DNA from: Diphasiastrum complanatum
Taxonomy: Eukaryota > Streptophyta > Lycopodiopsida > Lycopodiales > Lycopodiaceae
Assembly: GCA_029204225.1 (NCBI GenBank)
Contig: CM055110.1
Coordinates: 44,373,186 to 44,437,185 of the forward strand
Direction: 5' to 3'
DNA length: 64,000 bases
Shown: positions 20,506 to 31,666 of the stretch, piece by piece
Layout of the letters: each line of letters opens with the position of its first letter
How positions within the stretch are numbered: the first letter of the stretch is position 1
Notes under the pieces: generated by a model
Databases searched by the model: none
What the model was told of the DNA's origin: nothing
Seen by the model: the letters and a program-made list of their open reading frames with translations, nothing else
Made by a program: the position numbers and the translations under genes

Positions 20506-21363
20506 AAAGTTGTAGGGACTTTTTCTCTCCCACCTTCTAACTCTCTTTCCAAGCAAAGACAATGCAAATATGATAGGAAGAAGTTTCTTCTTTCATGTCA
20601 CAAGGTAGTTCGATCCTAAATGAGCAAAGCTTATTCACAATATGTTGGACAGGTTATGGAACTATGTCAAGTGGCTAGTTTGTGCATAGGTATGTCCATA
20701 AATGTGAGTGACTTGAATGTTTTGAATATTAGAAGTTTGCTCTTTTGAAGTTTGCATCAGAGCGCGTGCCAAGAAAAACTTGACCTCTCAAAAGGAACAT
20801 TGCCTTCAAGGAGGACATTCTTGCATGCTCCAACTTGCGAGCTTGATTATGAGTAAGTTTTTAACTTTACCATAAGTTACTAGCTACTTTTAGCAGAAGT
20901 CTTACGTAATGCTTAACAAGAAGCAGAACCTCCTTCAGGTGAAGTTGGCTCAGAAGAAAAAGATTTAATCTCGATGCAGGTCACTAAAAATAGATGTCCG
21001 GCTTCAATCGCCGGCGATTGAAGCTAGGCATATGTTTCTAGTGTCCTGCATCAAGATTGAATATTTTTCTTTTGAGTTTTTTAGGACTCTAACTTGCACT
21101 TTTGTTGGCTACCCGAGTTCGTTAAAAGGTTACTCTGGTCTACAAGGGAGTGCTTAGAATTTGATGTCCAAAAAGTATGAAAAAGTTTGTTGGATTTCTG
21201 GTTGACAGTAGGAGTGCCTTGGAGCTCATTGGGGGTGAACTTTTAAAACCATTCACTGAGCTTAAGATTTGAAACTACTGTCCAGCTTCAATCGCCGACA
21301 ATTGAAGCTGGACAATCAAATGGCCTGTAGAAAGATCGTTCAAGCATATTTGATAAACTTGAA

Positions 21364-23626
21364 ATAGGCGCACTAATTTGTTGCCCTAACCCATAGGCAA
21401 TGTCGCCCAAATTTAGCATAAAGAAGACACATTTCTTCCTACCCTAGCTCGCTTAAGTGTGCAAAAAGTTGTTGGATTTCTTGTCAAAAATATGAGTTGG
21501 TTAATTTTGACTGAGGTAATTGTCCACTAAGCTCATTGTTTTCTTGTAGTGCACAACTTCAATAGGAGTGCGTTGGAGCTCACTGAGAGTGAACATTTAA
21601 AATCGTTCACTGTTTTTTCTTGCACTGCACAACTTCAATAGGAGTGAGTTGGAGCTCACTGAGAGTGAACATTTAAGACCGTTCACTGAGCTTAAGATTT
21701 GAAACGACTGTCCAGCTTCAATTGCCGGCAATTGAAGCCGAACAGTCATTTCAAATGGCCGGTAGCCAGATTCTTCAAGGATATATGACAGGGCAATTGA
21801 AGCTGGACAGTAATTTCAAATGGCTAGTAGCCAGATCATTCAAGCATATTTGACAAGAGTATTGAAACTTCCGAAAACTTTGGGTATCGAAAAATCTAGA
21901 ATTTTTCTGAGTCGATCCCGTATCAAAAATTTCTGAGTTTGTGTATTGAAAAATTCAGATTACATTAGAGAAAATTTGGCCTTAGAAAGGGCCCTATAAG
22001 GATTGCCACGTAGGATGACAATTTTTTAGCAATGTAAAATACTAAAATAAAATCTTTTTCTGCCCACAGTCCTGCCCACACAGTCTTCGATGATGTGATT
22101 AAAAAAATCATAACTTTTGAATGGCAACTCGGATTGAGACGATTATGGTGCCATTAGAAAGCCCTCGACAAGCCTTTTCAAGATCTCGAAGATGACCCAG
22201 TTCCAAGCTACAGTGAAGAAGTTATGGCCAGTCAAATTTTTGGTCGGTCAATACTTGGTCAACCCGATATCTCTTTCAAGAGCAATTTGCTCGGACCTGA
22301 GTCATGTTCAGTGTCGTTGAAAAGCTCTCGTCAAGGGCTTTCTAATGCCACCATAATCGTCTCAATTCGAGTTGTCGTTCAAAAGTTACACTGTTTTTTT
22401 TTTTTTGCTGAGTTGCATACTTTACTACAAATAAAATGGTTTATTTACGGGCTACCCCCGACGCAAAATTACAATTCATTTGAAAAAAAAGGAAAATCAA
22501 TTTGGAGCCGTACGTAGATTTCAAATTTGAGTGTTTTGATTGGACCAGGTGGAAGAAAGTTTTGAGAAAAAATAAAATAAAAGGTATCTTTTTGAAAGGC
22601 CTCTTTTGTGCTCAAATTTTCTCTAATGGATATCAAAAAAATTTGATTACGGGTATTTCAAAATTCTGAACTTAGGGTATCAAAAAATCCCATATCGAAC
22701 AATTCTGATTTTCGGTGTCGAGAATTTACAGATTTTTTGAGTCGATCCGGTATCGAAAAATGCTATTTCTGGATTTCGATCTTTGTGTCGGACGATTTCG
22801 ATATTGGATTTTTTCGATTTTCTGATAGCAAATTGATGCGCTCTGAAGGTAATGTGATAGGCGCACTAATTTGTTGCCCTAATCCACAGGCAATGTCGTC
22901 CAAACTTGGCATAAAGAAGACACATTGCTTCCTATCCTAGCTCACTAAAGTGTGCAAAAAGTTGTTGGATTTCTTGTTGAAAATAAGAGTTGGTTGATTT
23001 TGACTGAGGTAATTTTCCACTAAGCTCACTGTTTTCTTGCACCGCACAACTTCAATAGGAGTGCGTTGGAGCTCACTGAGAGTGAACATTTAAAACCGTT
23101 CACTGAGCTTAACATTTGAAATAACTGTCCAGTTTCAATCACCGGCGATTGAACCTGACAGTCATTTCAAATGGCCTGTAGCCATATCGTTCAAACATAT
23201 ATGACAGGGCGATTGAAACTGGACAGTCATTTCAAATGGCCTGTAGCCAGATCGTTTGAGCATATTTGACAAGAGTATCGAAACTTCCGAAAACTCTGGG
23301 TATCAACAAACTCTGGGTATCAAAAAATCTAGAATTTTTTGAGTCGATCCCGTACCGAAAATTTTTGAGTTTGTGTATTGAAAAATTCAGATTATAGGTA
23401 TCGAAAAAATTTGATTATGGGTATCGCAAAATTCTGAACTCAGGGTATCAAGAAATTCCATATCGAACAATTTTGATTCTTGGTATCGAGAATTTACAGA
23501 TTTTTTGAGTCGATCCGGTATCGAAAAATTTTGTTTCTAGATTTTGATCTTTGTGTCGGACAAATTTGTTATTGGATTTTTTCGATCTTCTGATCAAAAA
23601 TTGATGCGCTCTGAAGGTAATGTGAT
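21364..23626 (+). repeat. Tandem duplication of a 0.77-0.83 kb unit
   Basis: Copy 1 (21364-22856) and copy 2 (22857-23626) both open with ataggcgcactaatttgttg and close with gatgcgctctgaaggtaatg. Between these they share the palindromes and the recurring phrase 'ctctgggtatcgaaaaa'. Copy 1 is longer because of a 666-bp insertion at 21963-22628 and a local duplication of about 78 bp near 21560-21660. Confidence 0.8.
21963..22628. mobile_element. 666-bp terminal-inverted-repeat (foldback) insertion
   Basis: The ends are exact inverted repeats, CATTAGAGAAAATTTG at 21963 and its complement ending at 22628. A second inverted pair of about 70 bp lies inside (about 22110-22181 against 22316-22392; it includes gagacgattatggtg). 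The tandem partner copy at 23380-23410 has the same flanks joined without the element, so this is an insertion. No transposase ORF is present, so it is non-autonomous. No clear target duplication was seen. Confidence 0.75.
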
Positions 23627-24862
23627 ACACTGAGATCACTGTTTATAACTATTGTCCGGCTTCAATCGCCGGCGATTGAAGCTGGACATTTGTTTTAAAC
23701 AATGAAAATTTGCTTTTAAACAGGGTGTTAACATCTTGTTGAAGACCCTAACTTTTGAGATTTTTGAGACCCTAACTTGCACGTTCGTTGGCTCTATCTT
23801 AGTTCATGAGCTTAAGATTTGAAACTACTGTCCAGTTTCAATTGCCGGTGATTGAAGCTAGGCAGTCATTTCAAATGGATTGAAGCTAGGCAGTCATTTC
23901 AAATGGCATGTAGCTTCAAGCATATTTGATAGGAGTGTCGAAATTTCCAAAAACTTTTGGTAACAAAAATTTCGAGGACTCTGGGTTTTGAAAATTGGAT
24001 AGCGAAAATTCCGAAAACTCTAGGTATTGAAAAACTCTGGATATCGAAAAAATCTGATTATGGATTTCGAGAGTTGATATTGGAATTTGTCGATATTATA
24101 TTGAGACCATAACTGATTTGTTGCTCTCTCATAAACCTTCTGGAACATATTATTCGATTCCAGAAAAATTTACTGAGCTTCAATAGGCATTCTTTAGAAA
24201 CAATTTTAAACGATAGTCCAACTTTAAACTCGCTTTCCCAAAATTTTCGATTCGAAATTCCATTCCAAAAACTCGATTTCCAAAAAAATCGATTCCCCAA
24301 ATTTGATATCCCCAAAATACGACACCCAGAATTCTATACCAGATTTCGATGCCCAGATTTCTAAAAAACTATTTTAAATGATTGTCCAGAAATCAATACC
24401 CAGATTTTGATACATAATTTTGATGCCTAGATTTCTAAAAACTATTTGAGGAGCTTGCAATTTTAAATGACTGTCCAGCTTCAATCGTTGACGATTGAAG
24501 CTGGATAGTTGTTTAAAATTGCATGTAGCCAGATGTTTTTGCCTACAATTTGTTGTTGCTCAGACAGAGATTTCTAAAAAATATTGATCGCGTTTGGTGA
24601 ACTTGTTTTTCGCCTTTAAGAAGAACATTATTTCTTGTTCCAATTGAGGGTGATTTGTTAAAACTGTTTGTAGGGCATGCCATTTGAAATGACCGGCGAT
24701 TAAAGTTGGACAGTAGTTTCAAATGGCTTGTGAACAGATGTTTGTGCATCTAGTTTTCTTTTTGCTCAGAGAGGGACTACTAAAACACATTTTTTAAATC
24801 TGTGAGAGATGCAATTCAGAGTTTCTGACTTCTTGATTCAACTATGCTATAGTTCTACCATC

Positions 24863-26489
24863 ATGCGGAAAGAAAGGATGGCTAAGAGGCCTACGGCTAC
24901 GCTTCAGCTGTCCGAAGAGCCAGCTGATATTGGCGATGATATAGAAAATGTGACTATTGGGGATATTGAAACAATAGTGGACATGGAAGAGCACCTTGCA
25001 ATTGAGGTTGTTAATGAGATTTAGTAATTCTCTCACATACGATTTCGCAATTCATGCTGAAATTGTTACAATATTATTTGATATTATTGTTCCTTATCAA
25101 TATTTAATATCTAAATTTTTGTTAGCAAGGAGAAACAATTCACGAAGACCATACAATGGGTGCAACTAAAGTTGGAGAGGGGTTGGATGTTGGTGGCACA
25201 AACCAGTATCATAGTGTGGCTGAGGCTAAGACTGAGGTAAAAAAGAGAGTCAAAGGGGTGAGACCAGATGAAATCAGTGCTTTTCCTTTGTCATTTCATT
25301 TAGTTATTTTATCAGCAACCCTTGCTCGTTTTAGAGTTCAACATCAGTCTTCTCCACCACTAGTGCCATTGTGTCGCATTTTGGAACACAAAGCTATCAG
25401 AACTGTTGGAGGGCAACGTATGAAACTAAAGGAGATTTATGGACGTGATGGCTATATCATGGAAAAGGGCGACTTCATGATATCTATCACAAGATCCAAT
25501 GGCGAATCCATTTACGTGAAAGATCATTCAAAATTTCAATGGGATAACATTTGAGAGAAAATACGTGCGGACTTTGATGCCAGAGTTTTGCTAGATCCCG
25601 AATGGAGTGATTTGTTGGCCGTATGTTTGTGTGTTAGAATGGCAACCATAGGTTGTTGGCATGGATGGAGGCGATACATGAGGAGTATGCCATTGATATA
25701 AGTAAGCATATACTAGTGCATGCCAGTTTCATTCAATCGGATGCAGAGACCGGCATGAACTTGTTATCTTCTATGAATCGGACCAATAGGTGACATTTCT
25801 TTTATTTTTGTTGGAAACATTTGAGTTGATGTTGTGTTTTCCATGTTGCTACTCTCCATGTAATATGTGTATTCTTAGGTTGAATGAAATTGGTGTAATA
25901 AAAACGGAGCTAGGAGACCTACTTTATAGTGGGCGTCGACTATGCGAGTGCAACATCGACTTCTTCAGGCAAAGGATCTCTCCCGCTAACCTCACTGAAT
26001 TGGAGAGAATTAGGGCAATAGAACTCAAGAGGGGAAACATTATGTGGTATCCCTTGACGAGATATATGCTGGCCCGCATATTGTACGAGGTAATTTAGCA
26101 TTTCATTTGGACATGTGCTACATTTTTTATAAAACTAGTATTGGTTTGAACACTAATTGGGCAATAATTCTTTGTGTTTTGTACAGAATGACATAAATTC
26201 GGAGTTGGATGAAGCAAGAAACAAGTTTCAATCAGGGCAAGGTAAGGCCCACAAGACCTTGAAGGATGCTAAGGGGGTGGTGTATGCCAGGTGGACCACC
26301 AAAATGGATAAGATGTTGGGAGTTCTTAACCCATCACTTGGTAGGAGTGGCTTGAGCTTGTTACTAGCATAGAACATTCTAGCATGGGAATCTTCCTTGG
26401 CTTGGAAAAGTTGCATCATTTGCGTTGCTCCACAGTAAGAGGTGAAGTGTAAATGGTTGGGTTGGTGCATGGGAACCATATCCGAGCAG
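24863..26489 (+). pseudogene. Unknown coding unit X, 5' part
   Basis: Decayed multi-exon unit. It opens with MRKERMAKRPTATLQLSEEP (24863). A second exon (about 25125-25789) encodes HKAIRTVGGQRMKLKEIYGR, KGDFMISITRSNGESIYVKD, FDARVLLDPEWSDLLA and, after a frameshift, NGNHRLLAWMEAIHEEYAID. A third exon (25879-26091) encodes LNEIGVIKTELGDLLYSGR, and a fourth starts near 26186. Exon ends show GT and AG signals. Breaks: TGA at about 25552 where Arg fits, a TAG just before NGNHR, and the frameshift between them. I do not recognise the family; GNHR recalls the GxHR motif of ParB/sulfiredoxin-like folds, which is only a resemblance. A copia element interrupts it at 26490. Confidence 0.5.
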
Positions 26490-27189
26490 TATTGAAATTT
26501 CACAATTCTAGCTTGACCGTTTTTGGTCACATGCATTGTACTTGGCAAGATGGCCATGTAAATAGATGCCACACGGGCCAAATCACCTAGGATGCTTTCC
26601 AGTAAGTTCATTCCTCATATTACATTGTGATAGCATCTTTGAAATGAGGCAAAAATGTGTTTGGATAGGCTAGAGAAATTCTAGGATCTAAAAGTAGCAT
26701 GTTTTTCATTGTTTTTGGATTTCGAGATCTTGACCCCAAGTTAGGGTGGATCCAATGACCTATTAGGCTAGATATTAGGGTTAGGGTATGAAAAGTTTAG
26801 AGGTGCCCTAATATGCTCAGATCCGAGCTTGAAATGTATAAATACATGATGGGATCTCCATCAAATTATCAAGAAAAATTGAGTTTTTCCACTTCTATCA
26901 TCATTGTCTTTTGGTGGCGAGTTCTAGCTATTGGATGTGAGTGTTTTTATGCTTTATTTGCTTGTATTGGAAGGTGCTGAACTTGTTTACAGGTCTGAGA
27001 AGCTTTCTGTACTTTACTTTGGTTCATTTGATCAAATCTATGTGCCTAATGTGGAGTTAAATGCCAAATTTGCTAGTTTTGGTAACTAGTCTTGATTCTA
27101 GCTCATAGTTTGGATCTAGATCTTTTATTTGTGCATCCTCCATCACTTTTAGGATTGATTGGGATTGAACTTGCTGTAAAATTTTGTCA
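26490..27189 (+). repeat. 5' LTR of copia element 1
   Basis: 700 bp, starting tattgaaatttcacaattc and ending attttgtca just before the primer-binding site. A TATA box (tataaata) lies at 26837-26844. It starts with TA rather than TG, as does its partner. It has about 75 bp near 26900-26980 that the 3' LTR lacks. Confidence 0.88.
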
Positions 27190-27982
27190 TGGTATCAGAG
27201 CCTAATCAAAAGTGAGCTTTAGATTTGATTTTCTCAAGCTTTGATCCTAGATTTGAGTAGTATTAGCTTTGCTCTTGCTACTAGTTGCTAATCTAGTGAT
27301 TGTACCTTCAAATTTGGTTTCATTTGAGTGATAATAGATCAAAGGAAACTTGTTTTGCTGAGTTATAGCTGCAGGAACCAAGATTGACCCATTTCCATTC
27401 AACCAAACCAAATTAGAAAGTTCTAATGAGTTGAATCTTGGAGTACATGTTTCCTAGTAGAGATTTTCATAAGGATTTGAATGCCACCACTCTTTAGAAG
27501 TTTGGATCAGCCATTTGAGAGCCTAATTAGGTCTTTCTTAGGCTTCTTAAGGTCCTAAAATACACCTTTTAGGTTCAGATCAAGTGTTTTGATGAGTTTT
27601 TCATCTAGAAATGCAAAACTAGTGAAAGTTGTGTTTCTATTCTACTCAGTTTTGGATAGGTTTGTGATTGAATATGTCAATGTGATTCAAACTGAATTTA
27701 AGAGGCTTTATTTGTAAGACATTTGTGTGTTATAAAGTGCTTTTGGTTCAGTATGGGTGGATTCACCCTTCTTGTGAGGTCGAGATCAAGGAGGAGACTA
27801 GTTTGATCAAATCTATAGTAAGTTTGGATCTAGTTTGGATCTTGAAGATAGATCAAGCTCAAGATCACCTTAAATCTTGTTGAGAAATCAGAGAGTGAAT
27901 CATCTCAGGTCCCAAAGAGAGTGGGATAGCTAGTAGTGATCATATCTTGTACAATCTATCTTGTTTCTTTGAATCTATCTCC

Positions 27983-28972
27983 TTATCATTGAAGATGGCA
28001 TCCATAAGTGCCTATCTTTTGGATTCTAGTGATAGATTGAGCTCTTCAAATTATTCAATTTGGAAGTTAAGAATGGAATCCATCCTTATCATGCAAGATT
28101 TGATGGATATTGTGAATGGAGAGGAAGATGAGCCAATCCACAAAAAGCAACTAAATACAAGAGAAGGTGCAAGCTTGCACTCCATTGTATTAAGATGAAT
28201 GTTGCAAGTGATCTGCTCAAAGAAGTAGGAGCATGTACCTCGACCCAAGAGGCTTGGGAGACTCTTCAAAAAATCTATGAGTCCAAGAATACCTTAAGGT
28301 TACTTTCCCTCAAGAACCAAGTTCTTCAATGCTTCCAAGGGAGGAGTGAGAGTGGACATCAATTTGTTTTGAGAGTAAAAGATTTGAACAAAGAGCTTAA
28401 TTATGTTGGTGAACCTATTAAAGAGAGTGAGCTTGTGCAAATAGTTTTGAATGGCTTATGTAGTGATTCTACTTACCTTGTCCAAAGCTATGCCATCATG
28501 GGAAAGTTGCCTACAATTGAAGACCTTCAAAGTGTGTTGATGGCCGAGGAGAGTAGGAAGGCTCATATCAAATCAAGGATGGAGAGGCTCTCCATCAATG
28601 ATGGTGATGACAAAGCCTTATTTTTCAAGAGAAAAGGCAAAGCAAAGACCAAGGGAGGAGCATTCAAAAGGGACCAAGCAAAGGATGGAGATCAAGGAGG
28701 ATCCACATTCTCATCATTACAAGTCAAGCCCAAGAAGGACAAATCTAAGATAAAGTGCTACTTTTGTAGCAAGATGGGGCATTATGCCTCAGAATGCTTC
28801 AAGATGAAGCAAGATCAAAGCCAAGCCAACATTGGACAAGAGGAGGAAGAGAGCTATCATGAGGACTCACTCGTGATGTCAACCTTTTCATCATCAAATG
28901 TCAAAGGTGAAGATCCTTGGTGGATAGATAGTGGGGCTAGCTCCCACATGGTGGAGCTACAATGTTTGTCAC
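27983..28972 (+). pseudogene. Copia element 1 gag and start of protease
   Basis: Begins MASISAYLLDSSDRLSSSNY; the helical gag core follows (SNYSIWKLRMESIL). A frameshift near 28190 moves to the frame starting MNVASDLLKEVG. The nucleocapsid zinc knuckle CYFCSKMGHYASEC (about 28757-28798) and the protease catalytic block WWIDSGASSHM (about 28918-28950) are intact. Directly after SSHM the sequence changes to integrase core, so the rest of protease and the integrase HHCC domain are missing. Closest relative in the window is the gag of copia element 2. Confidence 0.85.
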
Positions 28973-29590
28973 CTTTATAGATGACTACTCAAGATATGGA
29001 TGGGTATATCTACTTTTCTCTAAAGCACATGTTTTTGAGAGTTTTGTAAAGTTCAAGCATTTTGTTGAAAAGCATCATAATCACAAGATCAAGTTCTTTA
29101 GAAGTGCTAATGGAGGAGAATATATCTCCAATGAATTCAAAGAATTTTGTGATCAAGAAGGAATCAAGAAAGAGATATCTACACTCCTCAACAAAATGGG
29201 GTGGCTGAGAGGAGAAATAGGACACTATGTGAGTGTTCTAAATCTCTAAGCTTAGATGCATGCCTACCTAAGTCTTTTTGGGGAGAAGCTCTCACATGTG
29301 CTAGCTTCTTATGTAATAGAGTTCCATGTAGCTCTATAAATGGTAAAACATCTTATGAGTTATTGTATGGAGAAAGTCTAATATCAAAAGCTTGAAGGCG
29401 TTTGGATGTATTTGCTATGTACATGTCCCTTTGGACAAAAGAACCAAGGAGGATCCATCATCCATGAAGGGGATCATGAGAGGTACCCGAGATCAAGGAG
29501 GAGCTTGATCATGAGGAGGAGCTAGAACCAAGAACACCAAGCACGCCAAGAAGATCCACAAGGTCAAGGATGGAGCCATTAAGGCTCACA
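28956..29590 (+). pseudogene. Copia element 1 integrase core
   Basis: Integrase core in two frames: FVTFIDDYSRYGWVYLLFSK (from 28962), FRSANGGEYIS and then, after a frameshift, MAERRNRTLCECSKSLSLD (from 29201) and FLCNRVPCSSINGKTSYELL. The catalytic Asp of the usual RSDNGGEY block is changed (RSANGGEY), and a stop follows at 29395. The domain is inactive. Confidence 0.8.
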
Positions 29591-30990
29591 TACAAGGACA
29601 AGGGAATGAAATTGGATGTAAGTGGGTTTTTTAGCTCAAGTTGAATCAAGATGGGAGTGTTTCTAAGCACAAGGCAAGGCTTGTAGCCAAGGGGTATGCT
29701 CAATCAAAGGGCATAGATTATGATGAGACCTTTGCACCCGTGGCAAAGATGGTCACCATAAGACTAATCATTGCTCTTGCTTCTCACTTTGATTGGTTAT
29801 TGTTTCAAATGGATGTGTCAAATGCTTTCTTAAATGGTCATTTGGAAGAGGAATACTCATGGAGCAGCCCGAGGGCTTCATCAAGCAAGGTATGGAAGAC
29901 AAGGTGTGTCATCTCAAGAGGAGCTTGTATGGTTTGAAACAAGATTCTAGAACTTGGAACACAAGGCTCAATAATTTTCTTATCTCTATTGGATTTACTC
30001 CTAGTGAGTATGATCCCACCTTGTACATAAGATTTAGTGCAACAGGCATTGTACTTTTATTACTTTATGTTGATGATATCATACTTAGTGGAGATGATTT
30101 AGAAGGTGTTGAGAAAACTAAGCTAGATCTATCCAAAGAGTTCAAGATGGTAGATCTCGGGCTTTTGCATTTCATTTTGGGTATGGAAGTACTTAGATCT
30201 TTAGATTATGTCTTCATTTGTCAATCTAAGTATGCCATTTCATTACTCAATAGATTTAACATGCATGGATGCAAGCATGTAGAGACTCCTAAGGAGCATG
30301 ATGTAAAAGTGACCAATAAAGAGGATGAAAGATCCTTCAAGGACATCACTCTTTATAGGCAACTTATTGGCTCCTAATGTGGATATCCATAACAAGACCT
30401 GATCTTTGCTATAGTGTTTGCAAGCTTAGTCAAAATATGCAAGATCCATTAGTTATCCATTGGAAATGTGCCAAAAGAATATTGAGCTACATCTCAGGCA
30501 CACTAGATTTTGGGATCCTTTATAGAGGTGAATCCATTAACTAGCATGCTTTTAGTGATTCAAATTTTGCAGGGGACAAGAAGGATAGAAAGTCAACAAG
30601 TGCCTTTTCAACTTACATTGGAGAAGGTGTGGTTTCTTGGCTATCAAAGAAGCAAGAAACAATATCTCTTTCATCAACTGAGGCCGAGTACAAGGCTCTA
30701 ACAGCCACAACCAAGGAAGTACTATGGATCAAGAGGTTGCTTGAGGAGCTCAAAGTGATTAGATCACATGTCATTCCACTCATCTACAATGACAACATCT
30801 CAGCCCAACACCTAGCATCCAATACAATCTACCATGTAAGGAGCAAACACATAGAGATTGCTCACCACTTTGTAAGAGAAAGGTCCAAGCTAAGGAGGTC
30901 TCATTGGAGCATGTTTCAAGTGAAGAATGCATAGCTGATATATTGACAAAGCCTCTTCAAAAGAATGCTTTTTTGAAGCTTAGATCAGCC
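29591..30990 (+). pseudogene. Copia element 1 reverse transcriptase and RNase H
   Basis: RT starts near 29605 (KWVF, stop, then [20 protein letters not shown]), continues [12 protein letters not shown] and [17 protein letters not shown], shifts frame near 29860, and then reads through LLLLYVDDIILSGDD (about 30060) to YRQLIGS and a stop at 30375. RNase H follows in pieces: VVSWLSKKQETISLSSTEAE (about 30625-30690), IYNDNISAQHLASN and HVRSKHIEIAHHFV. At least two frameshifts and three stops exclude a functional polyprotein, although YVDD is preserved. Confidence 0.88.
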
Positions 30991-31040
30991 CTTGGCTTAA
31001 TTAGTAAAGCTATGTTATCATCTAGCTAGATTGTGAGGAG

Positions 31041-31666
31041 TATTAAAATTTCACAATTCTAGCTTGACCATTTTTTGTCACACGCATTGTACTTGGCAAG
31101 ATGGCCATGTAAATAGATGCCACAGGTGCCAAATCACATAGGATGCTTTCCAATAAGTTCATTCCTCATATTACATTGTAATAGCATCTTTGAAATGAGG
31201 CAAAAATGTGTTTGGATAGGCTAGAGAAATTCTAGGATCTAAAAATGGCATGTTTTTTATTGTTTTTGGATCTCAAGATCTTGACCCCAAGTTAGGATGG
31301 ATACAATGACCTATTAGGTTATATATTAGGGTTAGGGTATGAAAAGTTTAGAGGTGCCCTAATATGCTCAGATCCGAGCTTGAAATGTATAAATACATGA
31401 TGAGATCTCCATCAAATTATCAAGAAAAATCGAGTTTTTCCACTTCTATCATCAGGAATTTGTTTACAGGTCTGAGAAGCTTGTTGTACTTTACTTTGGT
31501 TCATTTGATCAAATCTATGTGCCTAATGTGGAGTTAAATGCCAAATTTGCTAGTTTTGGTAACTAATCTTGATTCTAGCTCATAGTTTGGATCTAGATCT
31601 TTTATTTGTGCATCCTCCATCACTTTTAGGATTGATTGGGATTGAATTTGCTGTAAAATTTTGTCA
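31041..31666 (+). repeat. 3' LTR of copia element 1
   Basis: 626 bp, starting tattaaaatttcacaattc after the purine tract gtgaggag. It matches the 5' LTR with many scattered substitutions and lacks about 75 bp after 'cttctatcatca'. The divergence indicates an older insertion than copia element 2. Confidence 0.88.

Larger units (their letters stand above)
20995..24507. repeat. Family of 36-bp palindromes, seven copies
   Basis: Copies at 20995-21030, 21279-21314, 21709-21744, 23126-23160, 23653-23688, 23829-23864 and 24472-24507. The consensus half is TGTCCAGCTTCAATCGCC followed by its exact reverse complement. Several copies are flanked by atttgaaa on the left and gtcatttcaaatgg on the right, which extends the dyad to about 60 bp. 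Half copies lie near 21790, 23210, 23880 and 24690. Each copy could form a strong hairpin. No coding sequence is present. Confidence 0.9.
26490..31666 (+). mobile_element. Ty1/copia element 1, internally deleted
   Basis: Complete outline of an LTR element: 5' LTR 26490-27189, primer-binding site tggtatcagagc (27190-27201, complementary to initiator tRNA-Met), gag, broken pol, purine tract gtgaggag and 3' LTR 31041-31666. Flanking bases agcag (26485-26489) and aacag (31667-31671) look like a 5-bp target duplication with one change. The insertion splits coding unit X. Protease C-terminus and the integrase zinc region are deleted, and RT and RNase H contain stops and frameshifts, so the copy is not autonomous. 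Confidence 0.92.

Noticed and set aside
26228-26611. 127-aa minus-strand ORF overlapping the start of the copia LTR
   Set aside because: It crosses an insertion boundary and mirrors exons of unit X on the other strand.
26776-26790. Telomere-like tattagggttagggtatg in the LTRs of copia element 1
   Set aside because: Only two units, present in both LTRs as part of the element; not an interstitial telomere.
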